Shown here: positions 53,388-62,947 of the stretch, piece by piece
Position numbering within the stretch: the first letter of the stretch is position 1
Layout: each line of letters starts with the position of its first letter
Source: Nocardia abscessus
GTDB taxonomy: Bacteria > Actinomycetota > Actinomycetes > Mycobacteriales > Mycobacteriaceae
NCBI RefSeq assembly: GCF_015477775.1
Contig: NZ_JADLQO010000008.1
Location: 62,001 to 126,000 of the forward strand
Direction of reading: 5' to 3'
Length of the DNA stretch: 64,000 nt
Translations under genes and position numbers: made by a program
Notes under the pieces: model-generated
What the model saw: only the letters and a program-made list of their open reading frames with translations
The model's database searches: none
What the model was told of the DNA's origin: nothing

Positions 53388-54320
53388 TCAGGCAGGTCGC
53401 GCGGTCTCCGCCGCCAGTTCGACCAGCCGGGCGCGGACCAGGTCCGGACGCTCCTCGGCGATGAAGTGTCCGCAGTTCTCGACCAGTTCCAGGCGGTAGT
53501 CGTCGGCGCGGGCGGTCTCCTCGGCCGCGAGCGACGGATGGATCGCCGCGTCCTGGACACCGAACAGGGCGCGGATCGGGACCGTCGCCCGGCGTCGTTC
53601 GCCGCGTCCGGCCGACCGGGGTACTTCGCGCAGCAGGAAGGTGCGATAGGTGTCGGTCGCCGTGCGGGCACAGACGGGGTCGCGGAAACGATCCGCGTAC
53701 GCCCGGGTCACCTCGGGTCCGAATTCCTCGCGATTACGGACGGCGCCGGCGAAGACGAACTGCTCCAGGAAGCGGGTACGCCGGTGCAGGTAGTCGCCGA
53801 ACGCCGCGACGGCCGGTTGGTAGACCAGGAACCGCCACGCGTGCGGGAGGAAACTGCGCGGCGTCTGCCATGGGTGCGCGATGTTGAGCGCGAGCAGGGC
53901 GTCGAATCGTTCCGGCGCGCGCAGCACGAGCAGGTGTGCGATATAGCCGCCCCAGTCGTGGCCGACCAGCAGGACGCGGTCCAGACCGAGCGCGTCCAGC
54001 AGCGCGAGCAGGTCGGAGGCGACGTCGTCCTTGGCCCACCGGTGCGGTGCGGGACCCGACCAGCCGTAGCCGGGCAGGTCGGGCGCGATGATCCGCAGTC
54101 CGTCGGGCGGGGCTGCGAGCAGGTGGCGGTAGGCGTAGTGGTGCTCGGGCCAGCCGTGCAGCGCCAGCACCGGACGTCCGTTCACCGGGCCCGCTTCGGT
54201 GACATGGAAACGCACACCGCGGGCGGTCACCACCGACCGCCGCACGCCGGAAATCTCCGGCGGGCCTGCCGCCGGGTCGGAATCCGCAGCGGGTGCGAAG
54301 AACGAGGGCCGCAAGGGCAT
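53388..54320 (-). CDS. Epoxide-hydrolase-like alpha/beta hydrolase
   Basis: 310 residues. HGWPEHHY (about 73-80) matches the HGxP oxyanion motif, GHDWGGYIA the nucleophile elbow with Asp, and ENCGHF the catalytic His. An Asp nucleophile with HGWP points to epoxide hydrolase rather than esterase. The ATG at 54320 lies 5 nt after TACCAT, a leaderless layout; a longer frame to 54371 is less likely. Confidence 0.85.
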   Translation of the reverse strand: MPLRPSFFAPAADSDPAAGPPEISGVRRSVVTARGVRFHVTEAGPVNGRPVLALHGWPEHHYAYRHLLAAPPDGLRIIAPDLPGYGWSGPAPHRWAKDDVASDLLALLDALGLDRVLLVGHDWGGYIAHLLVLRAPERFDALLALNIAHPWQTPRSFLPHAWRFLVYQPAVAAFGDYLHRRTRFLEQFVFAGAVRNREEFGPEVTRAYADRFRDPVCARTATDTYRTFLLREVPRSAGRGERRRATVPIRALFGVQDAAIHPSLAAEETARADDYRLELVENCGHFIAEERPDLVRARLVELAAETARPA

Positions 54321-54392
54321 ATCCGATGGTATCGAGGAACCCGCCTGGAGGACCAGACCGGGTTCGGCCACCTCCCGGCGACGCTGAACCGC

Positions 54393-54433
54393 GACGTCGC
54401 GCCGGGCGAGCGCGATTCGCCCGGCGCGACGTC
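54393..54433 (-). terminator. Perfect 17-bp hairpin after rtcB
   Basis: 54393-54409 pairs perfectly with 54417-54433 around a 7-nt loop. Outer arms GCTGAAC (54383-54389) and GTTCAGC (54442-54448) extend the structure over the rtcB stop codon. No T-run. Confidence 0.75.
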
Positions 54434-54443
54434 TTCGCGACGT

Positions 54444-55667
54444 TCAGCCCTTGACGCAGAGCACCTGGCGCAACGTCGCGACCACGTCGACCAGGTCCCG
54501 CTGTGCCGCGATGACCTCGTCGATGTCCTTGTACGCGGCCGGGATCTCGTCCACCACGCCCGCGTCCTTGCGCGACTCGACGCCCTCGGTCTGCGCGATG
54601 AGATCGGCCACGGTGAACTGCTTCTTGGCCGCGTTGCGGCTCATCCGCCGCCCCGCGCCGTGCGAGGCGGACTGGAACGAAGCGGGATTCCCCTTACCGC
54701 GCACCACGTACGAGCGGGTTCCCATCGAGCCGGGAATCAGCGCGAGATCGCCCGCTCCCGCCCGCACGGCGCCCTTGCGGGTGACCAGCATCGGCACGCC
54801 GTCGATGATCTCCTCCGCCACGTAATTGTGGTGGCAGCTGATCGGCTGCTCGAAACGCAAGCCGCGCGCGGCGAACTCGGCGCTCACCGCACGGCAGACC
54901 AGGGCGAGCATCACCGCGCGGTTGCGCGCCGCGTACTCCTGGGCCCAGGTGAGGTCACGCCGGTAGGCGTCCATCTCCGGCGTGCCGGAGACGAAGACCG
55001 CCAGGTCGCGGTCGGGCAGGTCGACGTTGTGCGGCAGCGTCCTCGCGATCGCCATGTGCCGCTCGGCGAGTTCCTTGCCGATGTTGCGGCTGCCGGAGTG
55101 CAGCAGGATCCACACCCGGTCGTCCTGGTCCAGGCAGACCTCGATGAAGTGGTTGCCGCCACCGAGCGTGCCCATCTGCTTGTGCGCCTTGGACTCTCGT
55201 GCCTGCACCCGGTCGTCCAGCGCGCCGAACGATCCCCAGAAGCGGTCCCACCCCGCGCGCAGTGTCGCGGTGCTCGCGCCGAGCCCGGCCACCTGGGCGC
55301 CGAGCCGGGTGACGTCGACGGCGTCGTGGTGGGCCTGGAAGCCGACCGGCACCGCCGCCTCGATCCGCGACCGCAGCGAGCGCAAGTTGTCGGGGAGATC
55401 GGCGGCGGTGAGGTCGGTGCGCACGCTCTCCATGCCGCAGCCGATGTCCACGCCCACCGCGGCAGGCGACACCGCGTCCTTCATCGCGATCACCGAGCCG
55501 ACCGTGGCCCCCTTGCCGAGGTGCACGTCCGGCATCACGCGGACGCCGTGGACCCATTTCAGCGCGGCGATGTTGCGCAGCTGCTGGAGCGCGGTCTGCT
55601 CGACCTCGTGCTCGTGGGCCCACATGAGCGTCTGCGCCTTGGTGCCGCGCAGCTCGACGGGAAACAT
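54444..55667 (-). CDS. rtcB: RNA 3'-phosphate ligase RtcB
   Basis: 407 residues. RtcB joins RNA 2',3'-cyclic phosphate or 3'-phosphate ends to 5'-OH using GTP and manganese. Metal and nucleotide motifs: VGVDIGCGM, GGGNHFIE, LLHSGSRNIG, and the guanylylated His in SHGAGRRMS. ATG 55667 has AAGGA about 8 nt upstream. It stands alone, with no RtcA or archease beside it, so its RNA substrate here is unknown. Confidence 0.95.
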   Translation of the reverse strand: MFPVELRGTKAQTLMWAHEHEVEQTALQQLRNIAALKWVHGVRVMPDVHLGKGATVGSVIAMKDAVSPAAVGVDIGCGMESVRTDLTAADLPDNLRSLRSRIEAAVPVGFQAHHDAVDVTRLGAQVAGLGASTATLRAGWDRFWGSFGALDDRVQARESKAHKQMGTLGGGNHFIEVCLDQDDRVWILLHSGSRNIGKELAERHMAIARTLPHNVDLPDRDLAVFVSGTPEMDAYRRDLTWAQEYAARNRAVMLALVCRAVSAEFAARGLRFEQPISCHHNYVAEEIIDGVPMLVTRKGAVRAGAGDLALIPGSMGTRSYVVRGKGNPASFQSASHGAGRRMSRNAAKKQFTVADLIAQTEGVESRKDAGVVDEIPAAYKDIDEVIAAQRDLVDVVATLRQVLCVKG

Positions 55668-55760
55668 GGTCTCGATCCTTTCGTCGGTCTTCGTCTCCAA
55701 CGGTAGGGACCGAGCGCACCCGGCGCACGTGAATATCGAACCGGTCGGAATGCCCGGATG

Positions 55761-56840
55761 TCAGCGGGTGGCCGGGGCGAGCCGAGCGCGGTAGACGCGC
55801 TCGGCATTGCCGTGGGCGATGGCGCCGACCAGGCCTTCGGCGTCGGCGGTGGTGATCGCGTCGTCGGCGATCCACTCGTCGATCAGCTTGCCGAGCCCGC
55901 GCCGCCAGAGCAGAGCGCCGAGATAGTGCAGTTCCGGAAGCCCGTAACCGTCCGAGGCGTAGAGCAGCGACCGGAACGGGGCGAGTTCCAGCGTCTCGGC
56001 GAGCACGGCGCCCGCGCGCTGTCCCACATACGGGATGGTGAGCCCGAGATCCAGATGGACGTGGTCGAAGACGTGCGCGAGGTAGGCGGCGTGGCGATGG
56101 AAGGGCCAGCAGTGCAGCAGCGATACCGAGAGGCCGGTGCCCGCGGTCCGGCGAAGGAAGTCGGTGAGCAGCGCCGGGTCGCCGCGCCGCAGACGCAGAT
56201 CGGGGTCGCCGAACCCGGTGTGGAACTGCAAGGGGATGCCGAACTCGGCGCCGATCCGCGCGCCGAGGCCCACCAGCCAGCCGAGTACCTGCGGATCGGT
56301 GAGCCGGTACTCGGGCGCGAAACTGGTCGGCGGATGATCGCGCAGCGGGAAATCCAGCCCGCACCGATAGGCGACGATCGTCTTCAGCCCCACGGCATGG
56401 GCGGCCCGCGCCCGCAGCTCCGCCTCGATCCGCTCGTAGACCCCGGACACCGCGCCGACCTGCGCCACGACTCGCTCGGCCACTTCCTCCAGCCGGACGA
56501 TCTCGCGCACCTCGCCGTCCACCAGGCCGGCGAACTCGGCTGTGCCACCGCCGACCCCGGTGTCCAGGAACCACCTGGTCACGCCGGTCGCGCGCAGCAG
56601 CCGCGCGGCGACCTCGCGCCCGCCGAGCCGGGCGCGATGACGGAGGTAGACGTCCGGGCTCACATGGGCGGGCAGGTCGAGCGCCGGGGCGCACCACCGG
56701 CGCACCGCGAGCCCGAGCGCGGAATCGAAACTTCCGTGGGCGCCTTCGCCGAGCAAGCGCTCGAAGCCGGGACGGTCGAGCCCCTCGATGGTGACGCCGT
56801 GACAGTGGTGGTCGGTGAGCGGAACACCGTCGGTGAGCAC
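55761..56840 (-). CDS. Amidohydrolase-family protein paired with glutamine-synthetase-like gene
   Basis: 359 residues. TDHHCHG (about 9-15) is the HxH metal motif of the amidohydrolase-2 fold; PLQFHTGFGDPDLRL and YASDGYGLPE are the later metal and acid blocks. It starts at GTG 56840, 2 bp after the glutamine-synthetase-like stop, so they are one transcript. In FluG-type proteins the two domains are fused, and M. tuberculosis has the same order (Rv1878-Rv1879). It may hydrolyse a gamma-glutamylated product. The reaction is unknown. Confidence 0.85.
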   Translation of the reverse strand: MLTDGVPLTDHHCHGVTIEGLDRPGFERLLGEGAHGSFDSALGLAVRRWCAPALDLPAHVSPDVYLRHRARLGGREVAARLLRATGVTRWFLDTGVGGGTAEFAGLVDGEVREIVRLEEVAERVVAQVGAVSGVYERIEAELRARAAHAVGLKTIVAYRCGLDFPLRDHPPTSFAPEYRLTDPQVLGWLVGLGARIGAEFGIPLQFHTGFGDPDLRLRRGDPALLTDFLRRTAGTGLSVSLLHCWPFHRHAAYLAHVFDHVHLDLGLTIPYVGQRAGAVLAETLELAPFRSLLYASDGYGLPELHYLGALLWRRGLGKLIDEWIADDAITTADAEGLVGAIAHGNAERVYRARLAPATR

Positions 56841-56842
56841 GT

Positions 56843-58213
56843 TCAGAACCGCCAACGCGTGAGCGCGACGAGCTCTTCGGCGCTCGCCTCGGCATATCGC
56901 TCGGCTTCCGCGCGCCGCACGGTGAGTAGCGCGTCGTGCAACTCGGCGCCCATCGCGGCGGCGAGCACCCGGGACGCGGCGAGCTGATCGGCGGCTTCGG
57001 TCGGTGTGGTCGGCAGTCGGCGCACACCCGACATCATGAGCGCTTCGGCGTCGAAAGTCACCGGGTCCCCGGTGATTTCGGTGGGCAGGCGCAGCTGTTC
57101 GGCCACACCGGCGAGTCCGGCCGCGATCACCGAGCCGACGATCAGGTACGGATTTCCGGTCGCGTCGAAGCATTTGATCTCGGCGTTGGCCGCCCAGCCC
57201 TCGGTGCCGCGCACCCCGGTGATGAAGCGCAATGCGGCCTCTCTGGTCTCGCGGCCCCAGCACTGCCACACACCGGCCCAGCGCGAGGGCGCCAGCCGCA
57301 GGAAGCTCACCGGGTTGCCCGCGCCGACCGCGACCAGCGCGGGGAGCTCCCGCAGTATCCCGGCGAGGAACGCCTCGCCGGTCCGCCGCATCCCATGCGG
57401 ACCGTCACCGTGTGCGAACAGCGGCCCCTGCTCGTCGTGCACCGACAGGTGCAGATGCGCGCCGGAGCCGGTGCCGCCGGGTTCGATGCACGGCGCCAGC
57501 AGCGCCCGCCAGCCGTGCCGCGCGCTCACCTGACGGATCGTGTGCCGGACCAGCACGGCCTCGTCCGCGGCGGTGACCGGTTCGGACGGCTCGACCGACA
57601 ATTCCAGTTGGCCGAGCGCGTATTCCGGATGGAACTGGTTGACGCTGATGCCCTGCCGTTCCAGCACCGCGACCAGGTCCGCGGCGTACTCGGCGACCTG
57701 GCCGAGCCGCACCATGCCGTAGGCGGGGCCGTGGATCGCGGGGGTGAAGCCGTCGGTGTCGTCGGCCCGGCCCACGGACCACTCGGTCTCGAATGCCATG
57801 GATATTCCCAACCTCGCCGCCTGCGCCGCGTCCGCCTGGCGCGCCGCGAAATGGCGCTGGCAGGCGGCGAAGCGGATGCCGTCCTGGGTGTACTTGTCGG
57901 TGGGCGCCCACGCCCAGCCGGGCTGGCAGGCCAGTTCGGTCAGCATGGTCAGATCGGGGATCAGCCGCAGATCCCCGTCGGGGCCACCGAGATAGCGTCC
58001 GACCGCCATCAGATCGTCGAAGGCGAAGGTCTCGAAGCACGGGGACACGCCGACGCCGTACCAGGACGCGAGGTCCAGCCGTTGCTTGGGCACCGCCTTC
58101 ACCCGTGTGATGCCCGCGTTGTCGACGAAGCTCAGCGCGACCATGGCCGCGTCCAGCTTGTCGATCAGGGCGGTGTCGCCGTCGGCGGGAATGCGATCCG
58201 GCGTGGTGGCCAT
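56843..58213 (-). CDS. Glutamine-synthetase-like ligase (GlnA3-type)
   Basis: 456 residues. GS fold blocks: SFVDNAGITRVKAVP (N-terminal beta-grasp), FHPEYALGQLELSV, GSGAHLHLSVHD and FLRLAPSRWAG. It is not GlnA1: it is short in the loops and lacks the adenylylation Tyr region. Relatives in actinobacteria gamma-glutamylate polyamines or amines. ATG 58213 lies 6 nt after TATCGT, a leaderless layout. The amidohydrolase gene follows directly. Confidence 0.88.
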   Translation of the reverse strand: MATTPDRIPADGDTALIDKLDAAMVALSFVDNAGITRVKAVPKQRLDLASWYGVGVSPCFETFAFDDLMAVGRYLGGPDGDLRLIPDLTMLTELACQPGWAWAPTDKYTQDGIRFAACQRHFAARQADAAQAARLGISMAFETEWSVGRADDTDGFTPAIHGPAYGMVRLGQVAEYAADLVAVLERQGISVNQFHPEYALGQLELSVEPSEPVTAADEAVLVRHTIRQVSARHGWRALLAPCIEPGGTGSGAHLHLSVHDEQGPLFAHGDGPHGMRRTGEAFLAGILRELPALVAVGAGNPVSFLRLAPSRWAGVWQCWGRETREAALRFITGVRGTEGWAANAEIKCFDATGNPYLIVGSVIAAGLAGVAEQLRLPTEITGDPVTFDAEALMMSGVRRLPTTPTEAADQLAASRVLAAAMGAELHDALLTVRRAEAERYAEASAEELVALTRWRF

Positions 58214-58281
58214 GCCCCCACGATATCGGCGGCCCCACGATCTCGGCTCGGACGCACCGGCAGCCGGGTCGGCGCGCGGCG

Positions 58282-59160
58282 CTATTCGGCGGCCAGCGCG
58301 GCGGTGATCTCTTCGCGGGTAGGGATCGAACTGCTCGCCCCCAGCCTGGTGGTCGCCAGCGCTCCGGCAGCGCAGGCCCAGGTCAGAGCCCATTCCGGAC
58401 CGCGATGCCAGGCGGCGGCCAGCGCGCCGGTGAAAGCGTCGCCCGCCCCGGTGGTGTCCACGACGTCCACTCGTGGGCTGGGCCGGGACAGGCGCGCACC
58501 GGCGGGTCCGCGGTAGTCCGCGCCGGCCGCGCCACGGGTGACGACCAGGTGCGCGACCGGATCGAGGTCGGGGCCCAATCGCTCGGCCTCGCCCGAATTC
58601 ACCACGGCCACATCGACATCGGCCCACAGCTCGGCGGGCAGGCGGCGAACGGGCGAGGGGTTCAGCAGGACCGTCGTGCCGTTGGCCCTGGCGTGGCGCG
58701 CCGCGGCGGCCACCGTGTCGATCGGAATCTCCAACTGGCACAACAGGATGTCGGCCGCCGCGATGGCCGCGAGGTCGTTCTCGGTCAGGCCGGTCATTCG
58801 CGCGTTGGCGCCGCCGACGACGATGATGCTGTTCTCGCCGTCACCGTCGACCACGATCGTGGCGACCCCGCTCGGCCCGGTGACGGTGCGCAGCCGGTCG
58901 GTGGACACCGCGGCCTCGGTGAGCGTCCTGCGCAGTTCGGCGGCGAAGACGTCGGTGCCGATCGCTCCGAGAAAACGCACCTCGCCACCAGCGCGCTGCG
59001 CCGCGACGGCTTGATTGGCTCCTTTCCCGCCCGGCACCATGGCGAAGCCGGTGCCCAGCACCGTTTCCCCGGGATCGGGCCTGCGTCCGGTCGTGGTCAC
59101 CAAGTCCATGTTGATGCTGCCGAGCACCACGATCGCGGGAGCGTCCGATTCGGCCGTCAT
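58282..59160 (-). CDS. rbsK: Ribokinase-like PfkB kinase
   Basis: 292 residues. PfkB signatures: VPGGKGANQAVAAQRAG (about 42-58) and DTTGAGDAFTGALAAAW (about 236-252, with the catalytic Asp). It phosphorylates a sugar, probably ribose, with ATP. ATG 59160 lies 8 nt after TACCGT. It precedes the GS-like gene on the same strand, 68 bp away. No sugar transporter is nearby. Confidence 0.88.
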   Translation of the reverse strand: MTAESDAPAIVVLGSINMDLVTTTGRRPDPGETVLGTGFAMVPGGKGANQAVAAQRAGGEVRFLGAIGTDVFAAELRRTLTEAAVSTDRLRTVTGPSGVATIVVDGDGENSIIVVGGANARMTGLTENDLAAIAAADILLCQLEIPIDTVAAAARHARANGTTVLLNPSPVRRLPAELWADVDVAVVNSGEAERLGPDLDPVAHLVVTRGAAGADYRGPAGARLSRPSPRVDVVDTTGAGDAFTGALAAAWHRGPEWALTWACAAGALATTRLGASSSIPTREEITAALAAE

Positions 59161-59270
59161 ACCGCCGGACGGTAGTCGCCGGACCTGCCTCGCGCACGCA
59201 TCCGCACCGCCGTCGCCGGGCCGCCCAGCGGGTGGATTCGGCGCCGGACCGGGTGCGTAGGCTGTAGCGC

Positions 59271-60536
59271 ATGACGGTAGGAACGACCGCCCAGCCGGAT
59301 GTTCGCGAGGTGGTGCACGAGGCCGCGCGCAAGGCAAGGATCGCGTCGCGGGTGCTGGCCCAGCTGACGACCGCGCAGAAGAACGACGCCTTGCACGCCG
59401 CCGCCGACGCTCTGCTGGCCGCCGCCGACCGGATCCTCGCCGCCAACGCCGAGGACATCGCCGCGGCGCAGGCGGCGGGCACCGAGGAGTCGTTGCTGGA
59501 TCGCCTGCGGCTGACCAAGGCCCGCATCGACGGCATCGCGTCCGGATTGCGTCAGGTGGCCGGGCTGCCCGACCCGGTCGGTGTGGTGGTCCGCGGCTCG
59601 ACCCTGCCGAACGGCCTGGAGATCAAGCAGGTGCGCGTTCCGCTCGGCGTGGTCGGCATGGTGTACGAGGCCCGGCCCAACGTCACCGTCGACGCGTTCG
59701 GTCTCGCGCTCAAGTCCGGTAACGCCGCCCTGCTGCGCGGCTCGTCCTCGGCTGCCCGTTCCAATGCCGCGCTGGTCGCCGTGCTGCGCGAATCGCTTGC
59801 CGCGCAGGGCATCCCGGCCGATGCCGTGCAATTGCTGCCCAGCGAGGACCGCTCCAGCGTCACCCATCTGATCCAGGCTCGCGGCCTGGTCGACGTGGTC
59901 ATTCCGCGCGGTGGCGCCGGGTTGATCAACGCGGTGGTCCGCGACGCCCAGGTGCCCACCATCGAGACCGGCACCGGCAACTGCCACGTCTACGTGCACG
60001 CCGCCGCGGATCTGGACATGGCCGAGCAGATCCTGATCAACGCCAAGACCCGCCGTCCCAGCGTGTGCAACGCGGCCGAGACCGTCCTGATCGACGCCGC
60101 GCTCGCCGACACCGCGCTGCCGCGGCTGACCGAGGCGCTGGAGAAGCACGGCGTGACCATCCACGGTGACCTGCCCGGCCAGGTCCCGGCCACCGACGCG
60201 GACTGGGGCGAGGAGTACCTCACCCTGGACATCGCGCTCAAAGTGGTCGACGACCTGGATGCGGCGGTGGAGCACATCAACACCTGGGGCACCGGCCACA
60301 CCGAGGCCATCGTCACCGCCGACCTCGCCGCGGCGCGCGAGTTCACCAGCCGCGTCGACGCGGCTGCCGTGATGGTGAACGCCTCCACCGCGTTCACCGA
60401 CGGCGAGCAGTTCGGCTTCGGCGCCGAGATCGGCATCTCCACCCAGAAGCTGCACGCACGCGGCCCGATGGCCCTGCCGGAACTGACCTCTACCAAGTGG
60501 ATCGTCTGGGGCGAAGGCCAGGTTCGGCCGGTCTGA
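59271..60536 (+). CDS. proA: Gamma-glutamyl phosphate reductase
   Basis: 421 residues, aldehyde-dehydrogenase-fold enzyme giving glutamate semialdehyde in proline synthesis, after ProB. The catalytic Cys lies in RRPSVCNAAETV; GVVGMVYEARPNVTVD and GTGNCHVYVH are family blocks. ATG 59271 lies 7 nt after TAGGCT, with no ribosome site. It is followed by the MoxR/VWA pair, as proA is in M. tuberculosis (Rv2427c-Rv2425c). Confidence 0.96.
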   Translation: MTVGTTAQPDVREVVHEAARKARIASRVLAQLTTAQKNDALHAAADALLAAADRILAANAEDIAAAQAAGTEESLLDRLRLTKARIDGIASGLRQVAGLPDPVGVVVRGSTLPNGLEIKQVRVPLGVVGMVYEARPNVTVDAFGLALKSGNAALLRGSSSAARSNAALVAVLRESLAAQGIPADAVQLLPSEDRSSVTHLIQARGLVDVVIPRGGAGLINAVVRDAQVPTIETGTGNCHVYVHAAADLDMAEQILINAKTRRPSVCNAAETVLIDAALADTALPRLTEALEKHGVTIHGDLPGQVPATDADWGEEYLTLDIALKVVDDLDAAVEHINTWGTGHTEAIVTADLAAAREFTSRVDAAAVMVNASTAFTDGEQFGFGAEIGISTQKLHARGPMALPELTSTKWIVWGEGQVRPV

Positions 60537-60626
60537 CCCACACGCGCCGCGGTCGCCACCGACGCCGAGTCGGCGCGGGCGCCGCGCTGCCGTAGCGTGG
60601 GGAGTGGTTTGGAAGGAAGGTGCTCC

Positions 60627-61508
60627 GTGGTGTCGGACGGTACGGGTCAGGAACCGGTCTTCTCGTCGGTGGAAGACGTGATCGAGCGATTGGCGAGCAC
60701 GGGCTACTTGGCGGACAAGGCCACCGCCACTTCGGTGTTCCTCGCCGACCGGTTGGGCAAGCCGCTGCTCATCGAGGGCCCGGCCGGGGTGGGCAAGACC
60801 GAACTCGCGCGCGCCGTCGCGCAGACCTCGGGCGCCGAGCTGGTGCGATTGCAATGCTACGAGGGGGTCGACGAGGCCCGCGCGCTGTACGAGTGGAACC
60901 ACGCCAAGCAGATCCTGCGCATCCAGGCTTCCAGTGAGAACGACTGGGAGGAGACGAAGGCCGACGTCTTCACCGAAGAGTTCCTGCTGTCGCGCCCGCT
61001 GCTGACCGCGATCCGGCGCACCGATCCCACGGTGTTGCTGATCGACGAGACCGACAAGGCCGACGTCGAGATCGAGGGGCTGCTGCTCGAGGTGCTCAGT
61101 GATTTCGCGGTGACCGTGCCGGAACTGGGCACCATCACCGCCAGCCGCAAGCCGTTCGTCGTGCTCACCTCGAACGCCACCCGCGAGCTGTCCGAGGCGC
61201 TCAAGCGCCGCTGCCTCTACCTGCACCTGGACTTCCCGGACGAGGAACTGGAGCGGCGCATCCTGGCCAGCCGGGTGCCCGAGCTGTCCGCCGCGGTCGC
61301 CGCGCAGCTGGTGCGGATCGTGCACGTGCTGCGCGGGATGCAGTTGAAGAAGCTGCCCTCGGTCGCGGAATCGATCGACTGGGGCCGCACACTGCTCGCC
61401 CTCGGCCTGCGCGACCTGGACGACACCACGGTGCGCGCCACCCTCGGCGTGGTGCTCAAACACCAGAGCGACCATCAGCGCGCGCTGGCCGAACTGAAGC
61501 TGGCCTGA
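60627..61508 (+). CDS. MoxR-type AAA+ ATPase
   Basis: 293 residues. Walker A EGPAGVGKTELARAV (about 48-62), Walker B VLLIDETDKAD (about 137-147), sensor 1 VLTSNATREL and an Arg finger region KRRCLYL. MoxR ATPases work with VWA proteins to assemble or activate metal enzymes. GTG 60627 has GGAAGGAAGG 6 nt upstream. The VWA partner starts 3 bp after its stop. Confidence 0.93.
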   Translation: MVSDGTGQEPVFSSVEDVIERLASTGYLADKATATSVFLADRLGKPLLIEGPAGVGKTELARAVAQTSGAELVRLQCYEGVDEARALYEWNHAKQILRIQASSENDWEETKADVFTEEFLLSRPLLTAIRRTDPTVLLIDETDKADVEIEGLLLEVLSDFAVTVPELGTITASRKPFVVLTSNATRELSEALKRRCLYLHLDFPDEELERRILASRVPELSAAVAAQLVRIVHVLRGMQLKKLPSVAESIDWGRTLLALGLRDLDDTTVRATLGVVLKHQSDHQRALAELKLA

Positions 61509-61511
61509 GCC

Positions 61512-62939
61512 ATGGCGGCGGGATCGGTCCCCGCGGATGCCGCACCGCTGAGCGCGCCGCACGGGCTGCCCGGACATCTGGTCGGCTTCGTGGAGGCGCT
61601 GCGAGCGCGCGGGATACCGGTCGGGCCTTCGGAGACGGTGGACGCCGGCCGCGTGATGACCGTGCTCGACCTGATGGACCGCGAGGTCCTGCGTGAGGGT
61701 TTGGCCTGCGCCCTGCTGCGGCGCACCACCCACCGCGCGATCTTCGACGGGATGTTCGACCTGTGGTTCCCGGTCGCGCTCGGAGAACGCACGGCGGCCG
61801 AGGACGAGATCGAGATCCCCCGCACGCCCACCGGTGATGTCGACATCCCGGCGCTGCGCGAGCTGCTTGCCGAGTTGCTCACGCAGGAGGCCGAGACCCA
61901 GCAGCTGGAGGCGCTGGCCGCGCAACTGGTCGAGCGGCTCGGCCGCTATCAATCCGCGGGCGGCTCGTCGTTCTCGGCGTACAAAGCGCTGAAGGAGGTG
62001 CAGCCGCAAACCCTGCTGGCGAAGATTCTGGCCGGGTTGTCCCTCGGGCCCGATACCAGCGATTTCGACATGGAGATCGCCCGCCGCGCCGCGCGGCAGC
62101 GGATCGCAGGTTTCACGGCCTCCGTCGAGGCGGAGACCAAGCGCCGGGCCGCCGAACGGTTCGGCCGTGAGCGGGTGGCGAGCTACAGCGTCCCCCGTCA
62201 GGCCGAAGAGGTCGACTTCCTGCGCGCGTCCCAGGCCGAACTCGCCGAGCTCAAACGCAGTGTCCAGCGGCTGGCCCGCATCTTGGCCTCGCGCTTGGCC
62301 GCGCGACGCAGGCACGCCCGCCGCGGCGAGATCGACTTGCGCCGCACCCTGCGCAAGTCCATGTCGACCGGCGGGGTGCCGATCGATCTGGTGAACCGTA
62401 AGCCGCGGCCCGGCCGTCCGGATCTGGTGCTGCTGTGCGACGTCTCCGGCTCGGTGGCCGGTTTCAGCAACTTCACGCTGCTGCTGGTGAGCGCGCTGCG
62501 CGAGCAGTTCTCCCGGGTGCGGATCTTCGCATTCGTCGATCAGATCGACGAGGTGACCCGGTTCTTCGATCCGCACACCCAGCTCGAAGAGGCGATGACC
62601 AGGATCTTCACCGAGGCCGACGTCGCGGGCCCGGACGGGCACTCCGACTACGGCCACGCGCTGGCCGGGTTCGCCAGGGACTACTCGGATGTCGTCACCA
62701 GCCGCACTTCGCTGTTGATCCTCGGCGACGCTCGCACGAACTACCGAGACCCGCAACTGGCCACCCTCCGGTCGCTGGTCGGGGTCGCCAAGCACGCGCA
62801 CTGGCTCAATCCGGAACGGCGCGACCAGTGGGGCTCCGGCGATTCCGCCGCGGACAAGTACCGCGATGTCATCGAAATGCACGAATGCCGCTCGGCGAAA
62901 CAGCTCACCGCGGTGGTGTCCCGGCTGTTGCCGGTGTAG
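61512..62939 (+). CDS. VWA-domain (CoxE-like) partner of the MoxR ATPase
   Basis: 475 residues. The N-terminal helical region is of the CoxE type (LVGFVEALRARGIPVG), with a long charged helix in the middle. The C-terminal VWA domain (about 300-475) has the MIDAS LLCDVSGSVAGFS and a second metal-contact region at ILGDARTNYRDP. It is likely a metal-dependent scaffold acting with the neighbouring ATPase. Same order as Rv2426c-Rv2425c. Confidence 0.92.
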   Translation: MAAGSVPADAAPLSAPHGLPGHLVGFVEALRARGIPVGPSETVDAGRVMTVLDLMDREVLREGLACALLRRTTHRAIFDGMFDLWFPVALGERTAAEDEIEIPRTPTGDVDIPALRELLAELLTQEAETQQLEALAAQLVERLGRYQSAGGSSFSAYKALKEVQPQTLLAKILAGLSLGPDTSDFDMEIARRAARQRIAGFTASVEAETKRRAAERFGRERVASYSVPRQAEEVDFLRASQAELAELKRSVQRLARILASRLAARRRHARRGEIDLRRTLRKSMSTGGVPIDLVNRKPRPGRPDLVLLCDVSGSVAGFSNFTLLLVSALREQFSRVRIFAFVDQIDEVTRFFDPHTQLEEAMTRIFTEADVAGPDGHSDYGHALAGFARDYSDVVTSRTSLLILGDARTNYRDPQLATLRSLVGVAKHAHWLNPERRDQWGSGDSAADKYRDVIEMHECRSAKQLTAVVSRLLPV

Positions 62940-62947
62940 GACCGAGC

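Noticed and set aside
59157..62882. 1241-codon minus-strand frame opposite proA, MoxR and VWA genes
   Set aside because: Antisense shadow of three well-recognised genes; no independent signals.
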